Shown: one piece after another, positions 1 to 5,003 of the stretch | Numbering within the stretch: position 1 is the stretch's first letter | Layout of the letters: every line of letters starts with the position of its first letter | Assembly: GCA_044346855.1 (NCBI GenBank) | Contig: JBIIYJ010000364.1 | Location: forward strand, 1-5,003 | Source of the DNA: CAIKKV01 sp044346855 | GTDB lineage: Bacteria; Verrucomicrobiota; Kiritimatiellia; CAIKKV01 | Reading direction: 5' to 3' | DNA: 5,003 nucleotides | Translations under genes and position numbers: made by a program | The notes under the pieces: generated by a model | What the model saw: only the letters and a program-made list of their open reading frames with translations | What the model was told of the DNA's origin: nothing | Database searches by the model: none

Positions 1-504
1 CATCGGGGCGATGACGGCGATGTCGAGCAGGTACTGCGCGGGCCCGGCGATGAAGAGCGCCTGGCGCTCGCCCTCGCCCTGCATGGCGTCCTTCAGCAGG
101 CCGACCTCCATGGAGGGGTTGGCCTCCAGGAAGTCCAGCGCGCTCAGGGTCACCTCGCCCAGCGGATTGGGCCTGGCGTTGCAGGCCTCGCGGACGCCTT
201 CGAAGTCGCCTTCATGGATGCGGGCGAGCACCTCCTTGCGGAACAGGCGCGGCAGCACCTGCTCCTGGCGGAGGACGGCGAAGAGATAGAGCGTGAAGGC
301 CACCCCGAGCACGGAGGTGACGAGGAGGATGTACATGGTCCAGCCCCCCTTCTGGAAAATCTCGCCGAGCGACATCGTGAGTTTTTCCGTGCCGGCCGGA
401 TCCCCGCCGGCGGCCGCCTGCGCCAGGCAGGAGCAGACCGGCAGCAGCAGCGCCGCGGTTCCCGCCAGCATTCCCAGCCAACTCGTTCGCTTCATGGAAA
501 CCAT
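1..504 (-). CDS. MotA/TolQ/ExbB proton channel family protein (3' end missing)
   Basis: Members of this family form the proton-conducting inner-membrane channel of the TonB or Tol energising systems, or of related motors, and work with an ExbD/TolR partner. The visible 168 residues begin with a hydrophobic signal-like segment (about residues 8-30, ending in a run of Ala/Gln that suits signal peptidase I). A short periplasmic linker follows, then a first membrane span at about 55-78 and a cytoplasmic region containing EGDFEGVREAC and NPLGEV. The visible part ends in LLDIAVIAPM, which in this family directly precedes the LGLLGTV motif of the second span, so the truncation is by the window edge. 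The ATG at 504 is preferred because GGGAGG lies 4 bases upstream; a second ATG at 495 would leave 13 bases. An added N-terminal signal peptide is seen in some ExbB-like proteins but not in classical E. coli ExbB. An exbD-like gene probably follows off the left edge (inference). The exact system (Ton, Tol or other) cannot be decided. Confidence 0.88.
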   Translation of the reverse strand, partial: MVSMKRTSWLGMLAGTAALLLPVCSCLAQAAAGGDPAGTEKLTMSLGEIFQKGGWTMYILLVTSVLGVAFTLYLFAVLRQEQVLPRLFRKEVLARIHEGDFEGVREACNARPNPLGEVTLSALDFLEANPSMEVGLLKDAMQGEGERQALFIAGPAQYLLDIAVIAPM

Positions 505-602
505 GCAACCTCCCGCGTGTTAGAAGCCCGTCAAAGTGGGTATCCACAACAGTACCCCAATTCAATGACCAAGCCAAGAAAAAGCGCGGGGGGATAATCG
601 AT
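505..602. other. Short intergenic gap between the lyase and the ExbB-like gene
   Basis: This 98-base spacer separates two genes on the same strand. It is less GC-rich than its surroundings. Read on the minus strand, a 6-bp inverted repeat (GGATAA/TTATCC, 592-608) overlaps the lyase stop codon, and eight bases beyond it there is a run of five T (579-583). This could be a weak terminator, but the stem is AT-rich and too far from the T-run to call. A small imperfect dyad (GTGG-GTAT-CCAC at 536-547, and GGGTA/TACCC at 538-557) could be an operator for the ExbB-like gene. No convincing -35/-10 pair was found. The gap size suggests that the ExbB-like gene starts its own unit, but read-through is possible. 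Confidence 0.4.
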
Positions 603-1982
603 TTATCCGGGGATCGGATAGGCCGTTCCGAGCAGGCGCCCGAGCGCGGCGTGCGCGGTCCGCCGCCGCTTCCGGGTCGCCGTGCGCGCGCGGCGCAATT
701 CGGCGGCCAGCCAGGCAAAATCGAGGCCCGCCGGCGCGCCCTCGTGGGTCTTGCGGCGGATGGCCTGCACGGGGTCGCGCCCCTCGAGTTCGGCCAGGTG
801 GGTCTTGACATAATGATAGGCGTCGCGGAACGGCATGCCGGCGGCCACCTTCTCCAGCGCCACGTCGGTGGCGTAGACGTCCGGCGTGAAGCCGCGCCGC
901 AGGGCGGCGGGATCCGCCTTCAGGCCGGCGACCAGGGGCAGAAAGGCGCGCAGGCTGCCCCGCGTCACCGCGAGCCCGTCCATCAACTCCCCCTTGGTGT
1001 CCTGCAGGTCGCGGTTGTAGCCGCTGGGCAGGCCGCGGGCGATCTCGGCCGTGCAGGAGGCGCGGGAAAGGACCCGGGCCGCGCGCGACCGCACCAGCTC
1101 GCAGACGTCGGGGTTCCGCTTCTGGGGCATGATGCTGCTGCCCGTCGTGCAATCCTCCGGCAGCCGGAAATAGCCGAACTCGGGCATCGTGAACAGGATC
1201 AGGTCCTCGGCCGCGCGCGACAGGGTCAGCATGACCTGGCCGCACGCCGCGAGCACGCGCGCCTCGTGCTTGCCGCGCACGTTGTTGGCGTAAAGCACGT
1301 TGTGGACCGGCCGGCTGAAGCCGAGGAGGCGGGCCGTGAGCGCCCGGTCGATCGGGGCCGGCACGCCGTAGCTGGCCGCCGAGCCGAGCGGGCAGCGGTT
1401 GTTCAACTCGTAAACCGAGGCCAGTTCGCCCAGATCGTCCAGCAGGCTTTCGGCGTGCGCCGAGGCCCAGAGGCCGACGGACGAGGGCATGGCGGGCTGG
1501 AGATGGGTGCGCCCCGCCATGGGCAGGCGGGCGTGCCGGCGGGCGAACGACAGGAACGCCTCGGCCAGCGCCGCGGCCTCGTCCATGAGCCCCAGCAGCT
1601 CCTCGCGGATGAACAGGCGCAGGTCCACCGACACCTGGTCGTTGCGGCTGCGGAAGGTGTGGACCTTCTTGCCGGTGTCGCCCAGTTTCTCGGTGAGGGT
1701 GCGCTCCACGGCCAGGTGCACGTCCTGGTCGGCCAGGGTGATGGGAAAACGCCCGGCGCGGGCCAGCCGGATGATGGCGACCAGTTCGCGGATGACGGCG
1801 CGGCACTCCCGGGCTGAAAGGATGCGGCCGGGCATGCGGCTGAGCATGACGGCATGGGCCGCCGAGCCCGCGCAGTCGGCGTCCACCAGCGCCAGATCCA
1901 GGACAGGATCCTCTCCCACGGTATAGGCCAGCACGTCGGAGCCGATCAGGCCGACGGTCGTCTTGAGCGTTTTACGGGCCAT
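603..1982 (-). CDS. Argininosuccinate lyase family protein (ArgH-like, divergent)
   Basis: True ArgH splits argininosuccinate into arginine and fumarate in the cytoplasm, as a homotetramer of the fumarase/aspartase superfamily. The 459-residue length matches ArgH (E. coli about 457). Family hallmarks are clear: DVHLAVE (87-93), HTFRSRNDQV (108-117), the catalytic-His segment THLQ (His160), NNRCPLGSAA (194-203), and the mobile signature loop GSSIMPQKRNPD (281-292), with the predicted catalytic Ser283 and Lys288. GYNRDLQDTK follows, matching the ArgH YNKDxQEDK substrate segment. Departures from ArgH: the N-terminal WGGRF is absent, the FNxSxxxD segment reads VGEDPVLD (22-29), and the normal NSxDAVSDRDF stretch is replaced by NVLYANNVRGKHE (228-240). 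The C-terminus is Arg-rich. The ATG at 1982 is chosen because AAGGAG sits 7 bases upstream; an in-frame extension to 2144 would lie wholly inside the preceding gene. It is the last gene of the unit, 4 bases after the stop of its neighbour. Lyase-family membership is secure; argininosuccinate as substrate is probable only. Confidence 0.88.
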   Translation of the reverse strand: MARKTLKTTVGLIGSDVLAYTVGEDPVLDLALVDADCAGSAAHAVMLSRMPGRILSARECRAVIRELVAIIRLARAGRFPITLADQDVHLAVERTLTEKLGDTGKKVHTFRSRNDQVSVDLRLFIREELLGLMDEAAALAEAFLSFARRHARLPMAGRTHLQPAMPSSVGLWASAHAESLLDDLGELASVYELNNRCPLGSAASYGVPAPIDRALTARLLGFSRPVHNVLYANNVRGKHEARVLAACGQVMLTLSRAAEDLILFTMPEFGYFRLPEDCTTGSSIMPQKRNPDVCELVRSRAARVLSRASCTAEIARGLPSGYNRDLQDTKGELMDGLAVTRGSLRAFLPLVAGLKADPAALRRGFTPDVYATDVALEKVAAGMPFRDAYHYVKTHLAELEGRDPVQAIRRKTHEGAPAGLDFAWLAAELRRARTATRKRRRTAHAALGRLLGTAYPIPG

Positions 1983-1986
1983 CCCC

Positions 1987-3234
1987 TTACTCCTTCTCTT
2001 CGCGCGCCGCCGGAACGGCCGCCCGGGCTTCCGCCTGGTCCATGTACCGCTCGAGGGCGGACTTTTCAAAGGGCGCCACGGTGGCGTCCTGCGCGGCCGC
2101 CTCGTCGAAGCCGTCCAGCCACTCCATCCGGGCGGCCGTGTCATCCTCCAGCTTCACCAGGGCCGCCTCGGCTTTTTCCAGCCGGCGGGCCAGCAGGAAA
2201 CGCAGCGAGCGGCCGGCCATTCCCTCGAAGAACGTCTTGTATTCCAGCGCCACGGCCACCAGTTCGGGCGGGGAGCCGACGGCGAACTTCTGGATTTTCT
2301 CGGCGCGGGCCAGGGCCGCTTCCCGGACGCCTGGCGATCCGCGAACCGCCAGGAGCTGGTAGGGCGTCAGCGGCGGAACCGGGGAGCCGTCCAGCCCCAG
2401 CTCGGCCGGGGGCGTGAGCAGCACGTTCCGGAATTGGCGGAACAGGAGCGGGGAGAGCGACCGCAGACCCCCGGCCAGGATATCGCCCTTCACGGCGTCC
2501 TTCCGCCAGGCGGCCTCGGGGTCCGCGACGCGGGCCGACTCGAGTGCGATGATCCAGTCGCCCGTGACCTTCCCCTCCTCGAGCTTCCCGAGGAGGGCGG
2601 GCAGGTCGCCGTTCTTCGGCCCCGCCATCATCCAGCTGACGGCCAGGGTCGCCGCGGCCTTCTCCATCATGGGGCCGTCCGGGATGCGGTTCCAGGTGAC
2701 GATCGTGGCGAGGGACGGCAGCCGCCCTTCCTCCGCCAGCTGCTGGGCCAGCTCCCGGTTGCGGGCCTTGAGCGGGGGAAAGAGGTTCCCCGCCATTCCC
2801 ACCGCGAGCCAGTCGCCCCGCCCCAGCGGGCGGCCGCCCTGCCCCGTCCAGAGCGACAGCGCCAGGCGGGCCAGGTGGGCGTACAGGTCGGGGGCGTTGT
2901 CGTCGTAGGACCCCTGCATGACGATCAGCCAGGGTAGTCCGTTGGAGGACGGCGTGACATCCAGGGACGGGGGGCCCCAGGACGTGGCGGGCAGAACCAG
3001 CCGGACGAACGGCCGGGTGTGGGTGACATACGGGCGGCCGCCCAGCGTCTCGAGGCGGCTGAGCACGTCCTCCACCTTCCGGGCGGTGTCGCGGGCATCG
3101 TGGTAGCCGCCGCCGGAAACGCGGACACGGCCGAACGGCCCCTCCACGTCGGGGGGCGGCGGGGCGGCCGACACGACGGCGGCGGCCAGAAGGGCTGAGA
3201 GACTAGGGAGCCACCGCAATTTCAATTTTACCAT
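1987..3234 (-). CDS. Secreted protein with a degenerate gluzincin (peptidase MA-like) core
   Basis: I do not recognise a named gene. The 415-residue product starts with a signal peptide: basic MVKLKLR, a hydrophobic stretch at about 9-23, and a likely cleavage near VSAA-PPPP, so it is exported. The middle resembles the peptidase MA-like/gluzincin layout. The YAHLARLALSLW segment (118-129) stands where HExxH-containing helices occur, and DWLAVGMAGNL (141-151) stands where xWLxEGLAxxL occurs. About 65 residues on, ATLAVSWMMAGPKNGDLPALLGKLEEGK looks like the sequence that usually follows such active sites. The catalytic Glu and second zinc His of HExxH and the Glu of WLxEG are not present (Leu, Leu and Val instead), so catalysis is unlikely. 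The C-terminal third is helical and charged (EKAEAALVKLEDD, ending AAREEKE). Its start overlaps the previous gene by 32 bases; no strong Shine-Dalgarno is seen, which suggests coupling. The family link rests on a motif comparison made by eye. Confidence 0.8.
   Translation of the reverse strand: MVKLKLRWLPSLSALLAAAVVSAAPPPPDVEGPFGRVRVSGGGYHDARDTARKVEDVLSRLETLGGRPYVTHTRPFVRLVLPATSWGPPSLDVTPSSNGLPWLIVMQGSYDDNAPDLYAHLARLALSLWTGQGGRPLGRGDWLAVGMAGNLFPPLKARNRELAQQLAEEGRLPSLATIVTWNRIPDGPMMEKAAATLAVSWMMAGPKNGDLPALLGKLEEGKVTGDWIIALESARVADPEAAWRKDAVKGDILAGGLRSLSPLLFRQFRNVLLTPPAELGLDGSPVPPLTPYQLLAVRGSPGVREAALARAEKIQKFAVGSPPELVAVALEYKTFFEGMAGRSLRFLLARRLEKAEAALVKLEDDTAARMEWLDGFDEAAAQDATVAPFEKSALERYMDQAEARAAVPAAREEKE
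1990..1995 (-). promoter_or_regulatory. Ribosome binding site of the ArgH-like gene
   Basis: AAGGAG on the minus strand lies 7 bases before the ATG at 1982 and inside the last codons of the upstream gene. It decides the start of the lyase and implies that ribosomes finishing the upstream gene can re-initiate here, which is translational coupling. Confidence 0.8.
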
Positions 3235-3886
3235 CCCGGATGAGGATCTCGCTCAATTGCTTTTCGACCGTCTGCTCGGCGACCGTCAGCGCGAACGTTT
3301 CGGCGATCGGCGCGGCCAGGAAGGCCTTCAGCGGACCGGGCAGCGGCAGGCGGCCGAACGAGGCGCCGCGGACGGCGAGCACCCGGCCGTTGGCCCCGCA
3401 GACGAGGCGGCGCGTGAAGGTCAGCGACATGGCCTTCGCCACCGGCTTGACCTGGAAGGTCTGAAGCACGATCAGGCGGTCCCGCTCCACCTGGAGGTTC
3501 AGCAGGACGGGGCTGTTCGTGGCGCCTGAAAGCCGCGCCTTCATGTAGACGTTGAGCTCGGCGGTGTTGAAGGACTCGCGGGCGGGCTGCTTCGCCCGGG
3601 CCGCCAGGACCAGCCGGCCGTATTTGGCCTTCAAGGTCTCGCGGGCGCGGCTCTCGTCCGCCGGCGTGAGCACGGCGGGCCTGGCCGGTATCAGGGCGGT
3701 CACGACCAGGGCCAGGAGCGCCACGAGGATGATCGGTTTCACCAGGGCGAAGGCGTTGAACGCCTTCTTCTGCGTCGCGGCCTGGGTGATATCCGCGTTC
3801 GTGATCGTCATGCGCTTGCCGCAAGCCATGCAGAACATGCGGCCAAGCTCGTTCTTTTCGCCGCAGTGATTACAGGTAATCTTCAT
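3203..3886 (-). CDS. Zinc-ribbon, single-pass membrane protein of unknown function
   Basis: No gene name is recognised. The 227-residue product opens with a short zinc ribbon, CNHC (5-8) and CMAC (19-22), with 10 residues between the two knuckles; four Cys are expected to bind one zinc ion. A polar linker is followed by one membrane span (about 48-67, LVKPIILVALLALVVTALIP). The remaining 160 residues should then lie outside the membrane, with the ribbon in the cytoplasm (topology inferred from the Lys-rich stretch before the span). The outer part has ESFNTAELNVYMKAR and a later beta-rich section, LQVERDRLIVLQTFQVKP, ending in ILIRDGKIEIAVAP. This recalls small lipid- or envelope-binding domains that carry a 'TEAELNAYL' segment, but I cannot assign a family. 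The ATG at 3886 has AAGGAG 5 bases upstream. It lies 18 bases after the FmdB-like gene and overlaps the next gene by 32 bases. Confidence 0.85.
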   Translation of the reverse strand: MKITCNHCGEKNELGRMFCMACGKRMTITNADITQAATQKKAFNAFALVKPIILVALLALVVTALIPARPAVLTPADESRARETLKAKYGRLVLAARAKQPARESFNTAELNVYMKARLSGATNSPVLLNLQVERDRLIVLQTFQVKPVAKAMSLTFTRRLVCGANGRVLAVRGASFGRLPLPGPLKAFLAAPIAETFALTVAEQTVEKQLSEILIRDGKIEIAVAP

Positions 3887-3904
3887 GGTGTCTCCTTTTC
3901 GGGA

Positions 3905-4222
3905 CTACTTCGCGCCGGACTCTTTTTTCGGGGCGGCGGCGGGAGCCGGGGCGGCCGCCGGCGCGGGCGTCGAGGGGGCGGCCGGCGCGGGCGTCGAGGG
4001 GGCGGCCGGGCTGGAATCGGATTTGACGGCCTTCTTGTAGCCTTCGCTGCGGTAATCGGTCTGGTAGAAGCCGCTCCCCTTGAAGATCAGGCCCGCCCCC
4101 GCGCCGATCTGCCGCTTCACCTTGCGGCGGCAGGTGGGACACTTGCTGAGGGGCTCGTCCTTCATGCTCTGGAACTTCTCAAAGATGCCGCACTTCGGGC
4201 AGGCATATTCGTACGTGGGCAT
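3905..4222 (-). CDS. FmdB-family zinc-ribbon protein
   Basis: The 105-residue product begins MPTYEYACPKCG, the hallmark of the FmdB/CxxC_CxxC_SSSS putative regulatory family. Cys8/Cys11 and Cys28/Cys31 form the expected zinc ribbon, followed by the usual basic stretch RRKVKRQIG and the conserved GLIFKGSGFYQTDYR segment (44-58). Members are small and widespread; the name comes from a formamidase operon in which a regulatory role was proposed, and their function is largely unproven. After residue 70 the protein becomes a low-complexity Pro/Ala/Ser tail containing two copies of APAAPSTP, and it ends in KKESGAK. The ATG at 4222 is chosen because the family starts exactly at MPTYEY and AAGGAA lies 9 bases upstream. 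A TTG at 4249 would add nine non-conserved residues. It is the first gene of the unit and lies about 35 bases downstream of the predicted transcription start. Confidence 0.92.
   Translation of the reverse strand: MPTYEYACPKCGIFEKFQSMKDEPLSKCPTCRRKVKRQIGAGAGLIFKGSGFYQTDYRSEGYKKAVKSDSSPAAPSTPAPAAPSTPAPAAAPAPAAAPKKESGAK
3957..4004. repeat. Two perfect 24-bp tandem repeats inside the FmdB-like gene
   Basis: The units at 3957-3980 and 3981-4004 are identical, and a third copy begins (GCCGGG) before diverging. The unit length is a multiple of three, so copy changes keep the reading frame and add or remove eight residues (APAAPSTP) in the Pro/Ala tail. Confidence 0.95.
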
Positions 4223-4263
4223 GGCCGTCTCTTCCTTTCCTTCAACCAATCGATCAGTTCATT

Positions 4264-4292
4264 AGAATAGCCTCTCGCGGCAGGTAAGTCAA
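4264..4292 (-). promoter_or_regulatory. Sigma-70 type promoter for the fmdB-like/argH-like unit
   Basis: On the minus strand TTGACT (-35, 4292-4287) is followed after exactly 17 bases by TATTCT (-10, 4269-4264). Each box differs from consensus (TTGACA and TATAAT) at few positions, and the spacing is ideal. The expected start is near 4257, giving a leader of about 35 bases before the ATG at 4222. It is the only promoter-like pair I found for the four-gene unit. Confidence 0.72.
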
Positions 4293-4431
4293 ATTCAAGT
4301 AATCCGCCGCGCGTTGCCGTTTCGTCGGGATTAACGTGACAGCGATGTCGATTCGCCGTTGCCTTGCCAGGCTCAGAGCGCCCGTCCTACTCAGACCGTT
4401 CGCACCGTTTTTACACAACTTCTACAAAGGA

Positions 4432-4451
4432 CACGGCCTGGAAAGGCCGTG
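4432..4451. other. Perfect 8-bp hairpin with GGAA tetraloop
   Basis: CACGGCCT (4432-4439) and AGGCCGTG (4444-4451) are exact reverse complements around a GGAA loop, which belongs to the stable GNRA class when read on the plus strand. Outside the stem, ACAAAGG (4424-4430) and CCTTTTGT (4457-4464) can pair further across an asymmetric bulge. The four T after the outer arm are too few for a clear intrinsic terminator. It could be a structured leader of the oxidoreductase transcript, a weak terminator, or part of a small RNA. Confidence 0.6.
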
Positions 4452-4548
4452 CCACGCCTTTTGTGAAACAGGTGAAATGAACTCACGCCCATTATTTTCT
4501 GGCCAAACCACGCCCAAAGCCGTTTACTAACAAATCGCTACACCCTGG

Positions 4549-4597
4549 CTGATTACTGATTACTGATCACTGATTACTGATTACTGATTACTGATCA
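4549..4597. repeat. Seven tandem heptamers, CTGATYA
   Basis: Seven uninterrupted 7-base units read CTGATTA, CTGATTA, CTGATCA, CTGATTA, CTGATTA, CTGATTA, CTGATCA. Only the sixth base varies, in the order T T C T T T C. The C-type units contain the palindrome TGATCA. The array ends 21 bases before the oxidoreductase start codon. Seven-base tandem arrays in intergenic DNA are known from cyanobacterial STRR sequences; a relation to those is not implied. Confidence 0.97.
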
Positions 4598-4600
4598 CAG

Positions 4601-4614
4601 GCAACTGGCAACTC
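4601..4614. repeat. Second heptamer doublet, GCAACTG/GCAACTC
   Basis: Two 7-base units that differ only at the last base follow the CTGATYA array after three bases (CAG). They end four bases before the ATG at 4619, so they occupy the place where a ribosome binding site would be expected. Confidence 0.75.
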
Positions 4615-4618
4615 AAAA

Positions 4619-5003
4619 ATGGGCACACACTTCGACCTTATCGTGATCGGCGCCGGCAGCGGCGGCTACGGCGCGGCGCTTGCCGCCGCCCGGCTCGGGC
4701 TGCGCACCGCCGTTGTTGAAAAAGGGGACTGCCTGGGCGGCACCTCGGTGCGGGCGGGCGTCAACTGCTGGGAGCCCGGCTGCGGCGGGACCGGCATTCC
4801 CTACGACCTCTACCGCCGCCTGAAAGGCGAGCGCCCCCCGGCCATCGCCATCTATTCGTTCGGCCGCCACTTCGGCTGGCAGGACGCCTGGTACTGGCCG
4901 CACCGGCTGGACAAGATCAACTTTCCCGGCGGGGAACTGCTCGTCGACCACTCCCGGCATTATGCCGATTCGCTCCGGCGCCATTCGGGAGGCCAGGCCA
5001 CCA
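4619..5003 (+). CDS. FAD-dependent oxidoreductase, N-terminal part (FAD_oxidored type)
   Basis: The visible 128 residues open with a Rossmann FAD-binding fold: beta strand FDLIVIG, the GxGxxG turn GAGSGG (11-16), a helix, and AVVEKGDCLGGT, with Glu34 at the end of the second strand for the adenine ribose and the usual GGT turn (40-42). The next segment, SVRAGVNCWEPGCGGTG (43-59), followed by IPYDLYRRLKG, resembles the FAD_oxidored family of flavoproteins, some of which are annotated as xanthan lyase or as FAD-dependent oxidoreductases of unknown substrate. Cys50 and Cys55 have CxxxxC spacing. There is no signal peptide, so the visible part looks cytoplasmic. The ATG at 4619 directly precedes the conserved fold, but no Shine-Dalgarno is present: the upstream bases are heptamer repeats and AAAA. 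The frame is open to the window edge, where the gene is cut. It is transcribed away from the leftward unit. The substrate cannot be inferred. Confidence 0.9.
   Translation, partial: MGTHFDLIVIGAGSGGYGAALAAARLGLRTAVVEKGDCLGGTSVRAGVNCWEPGCGGTGIPYDLYRRLKGERPPAIAIYSFGRHFGWQDAWYWPHRLDKINFPGGELLVDHSRHYADSLRRHSGGQAT

Larger units (their letters stand above)
4223..4618. other. Divergent intergenic region without a supported gene
   Basis: About 396 bases separate the leftward unit from the rightward oxidoreductase. The block is clearly less GC-rich than the flanking genes. It holds the leftward promoter (4264-4292), a perfect hairpin (4432-4451), seven CTGATYA heptamers (4549-4597) and a GCAACT doublet (4601-4614). 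CACGCC occurs three times without regular spacing (4453, 4484 and 4509). A 64-codon GTG-started reading frame at 4336-4530 has no recognisable protein features or ribosome site. I could not identify a convincing rightward promoter. A small RNA around the hairpin is possible but unproven. Confidence 0.7.

Noticed and set aside
540..549. Sequence close to a DnaA box (GTATCCACA)
   Set aside because: It is a single copy with one mismatch and no cluster or AT-rich unwinding element nearby, so it is not evidence of an origin.
579..608. Intrinsic terminator after the lyase
   Set aside because: The 6-bp stem is AT-rich and overlaps the stop codon, and the run of five T lies eight bases from the stem. 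It is too weak to list as a terminator.
562..1806. Minus-strand reading frame of 414 codons overlapping the lyase in another frame
   Set aside because: Its composition is dominated by Arg, Pro, Gly and Ala, and it shares the strand with the true lyase frame, which carries GSSIMPQK and RSRNDQ.
651..1817. Long plus-strand reading frame of 388 codons opposite the lyase
   Set aside because: It is antisense to a gene with clear family motifs, is rich in Arg/Gly/Ala/Gln as expected for a shadow frame in GC-rich DNA, and has no domain signature.
1983..2144. Upstream extension of the lyase by 54 codons
   Set aside because: It would lie inside the preceding gene and read as Arg/Pro/Lys-rich sequence, while the ATG at 1982 has AAGGAG at 7 bases.
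1963..2937. Plus-strand reading frame of 324 codons opposite the secreted protein
   Set aside because: It is a shadow frame without motifs; the opposite strand has a signal peptide and sensible operon spacing.
4223..4249. TTG start nine codons upstream for the FmdB-like gene
   Set aside because: Family members begin MPTYEY, and the ATG at 4222 fits this exactly.
4336..4530. 64-codon GTG-started reading frame in the intergenic region
   Set aside because: No ribosome site or recognisable domain is present, and it runs through the hairpin with codon choice unlike the neighbouring genes.
4549..4614. CRISPR array
   Set aside because: The repeats are 7-base units without spacers and there are no cas genes in the window.
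4613..4984. Minus-strand reading frame of 123 codons opposite the oxidoreductase
   Set aside because: It is antisense to a clear FAD-binding fold and has no motif of its own.

Overview
The window is GC-rich, roughly two thirds G+C by eye, and densely coding except for one AT-richer intergenic block at about 4223-4618. Three features would fit a PVC-group bacterium (Verrucomicrobiota or Kiritimatiellota type): a TolQ/ExbB protein with its own signal peptide, an FmdB-type zinc ribbon followed by a zinc-ribbon membrane protein, and an FAD_oxidored-type flavoprotein. This placement is an inference from protein style, not from a marker gene.

Layout, left to right. (1) Positions 1-504, minus strand: the first 168 codons of a MotA/TolQ/ExbB proton-channel protein, cut by the window edge just at its second conserved membrane motif. 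(2) A 98-base gap. (3) Positions 603-4222, minus strand: a compact four-gene transcription unit. In transcription order it is an FmdB-family zinc-ribbon protein (4222-3905), a zinc-ribbon/single-membrane-span protein (3886-3203), a secreted protein that looks like an inactive gluzincin peptidase (3234-1987), and an argininosuccinate-lyase-family enzyme (1982-603). Gaps are 18 bases, a 32-base overlap and 4 bases, so translational coupling is likely. A good sigma-70 type promoter (TTGACT, 17 bases, TATTCT) lies at 4264-4292 just upstream of the first gene. (4) Positions 4223-4618: a divergent intergenic region holding that promoter, a perfect 8-bp hairpin with a GGAA tetraloop, seven tandem copies of CTGATYA, and a doublet of a second heptamer. 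(5) Positions 4619-5003, plus strand: the N-terminal part of an FAD-dependent oxidoreductase, running off the right edge.

The unit as a whole has no obvious single pathway. The lyase would give arginine and fumarate if it is a true ArgH, but no other arginine gene is visible. The two zinc-ribbon proteins and the secreted peptidase-like protein are uncharacterised. The items most worth a second look are the heptamer repeats directly in front of the oxidoreductase (which has no visible Shine-Dalgarno), the degenerate peptidase core, and the altered substrate-site segments of the lyase. I found no CRISPR array, insertion sequence, tRNA, rRNA or defence system, and no strong evidence of a wholly new system.
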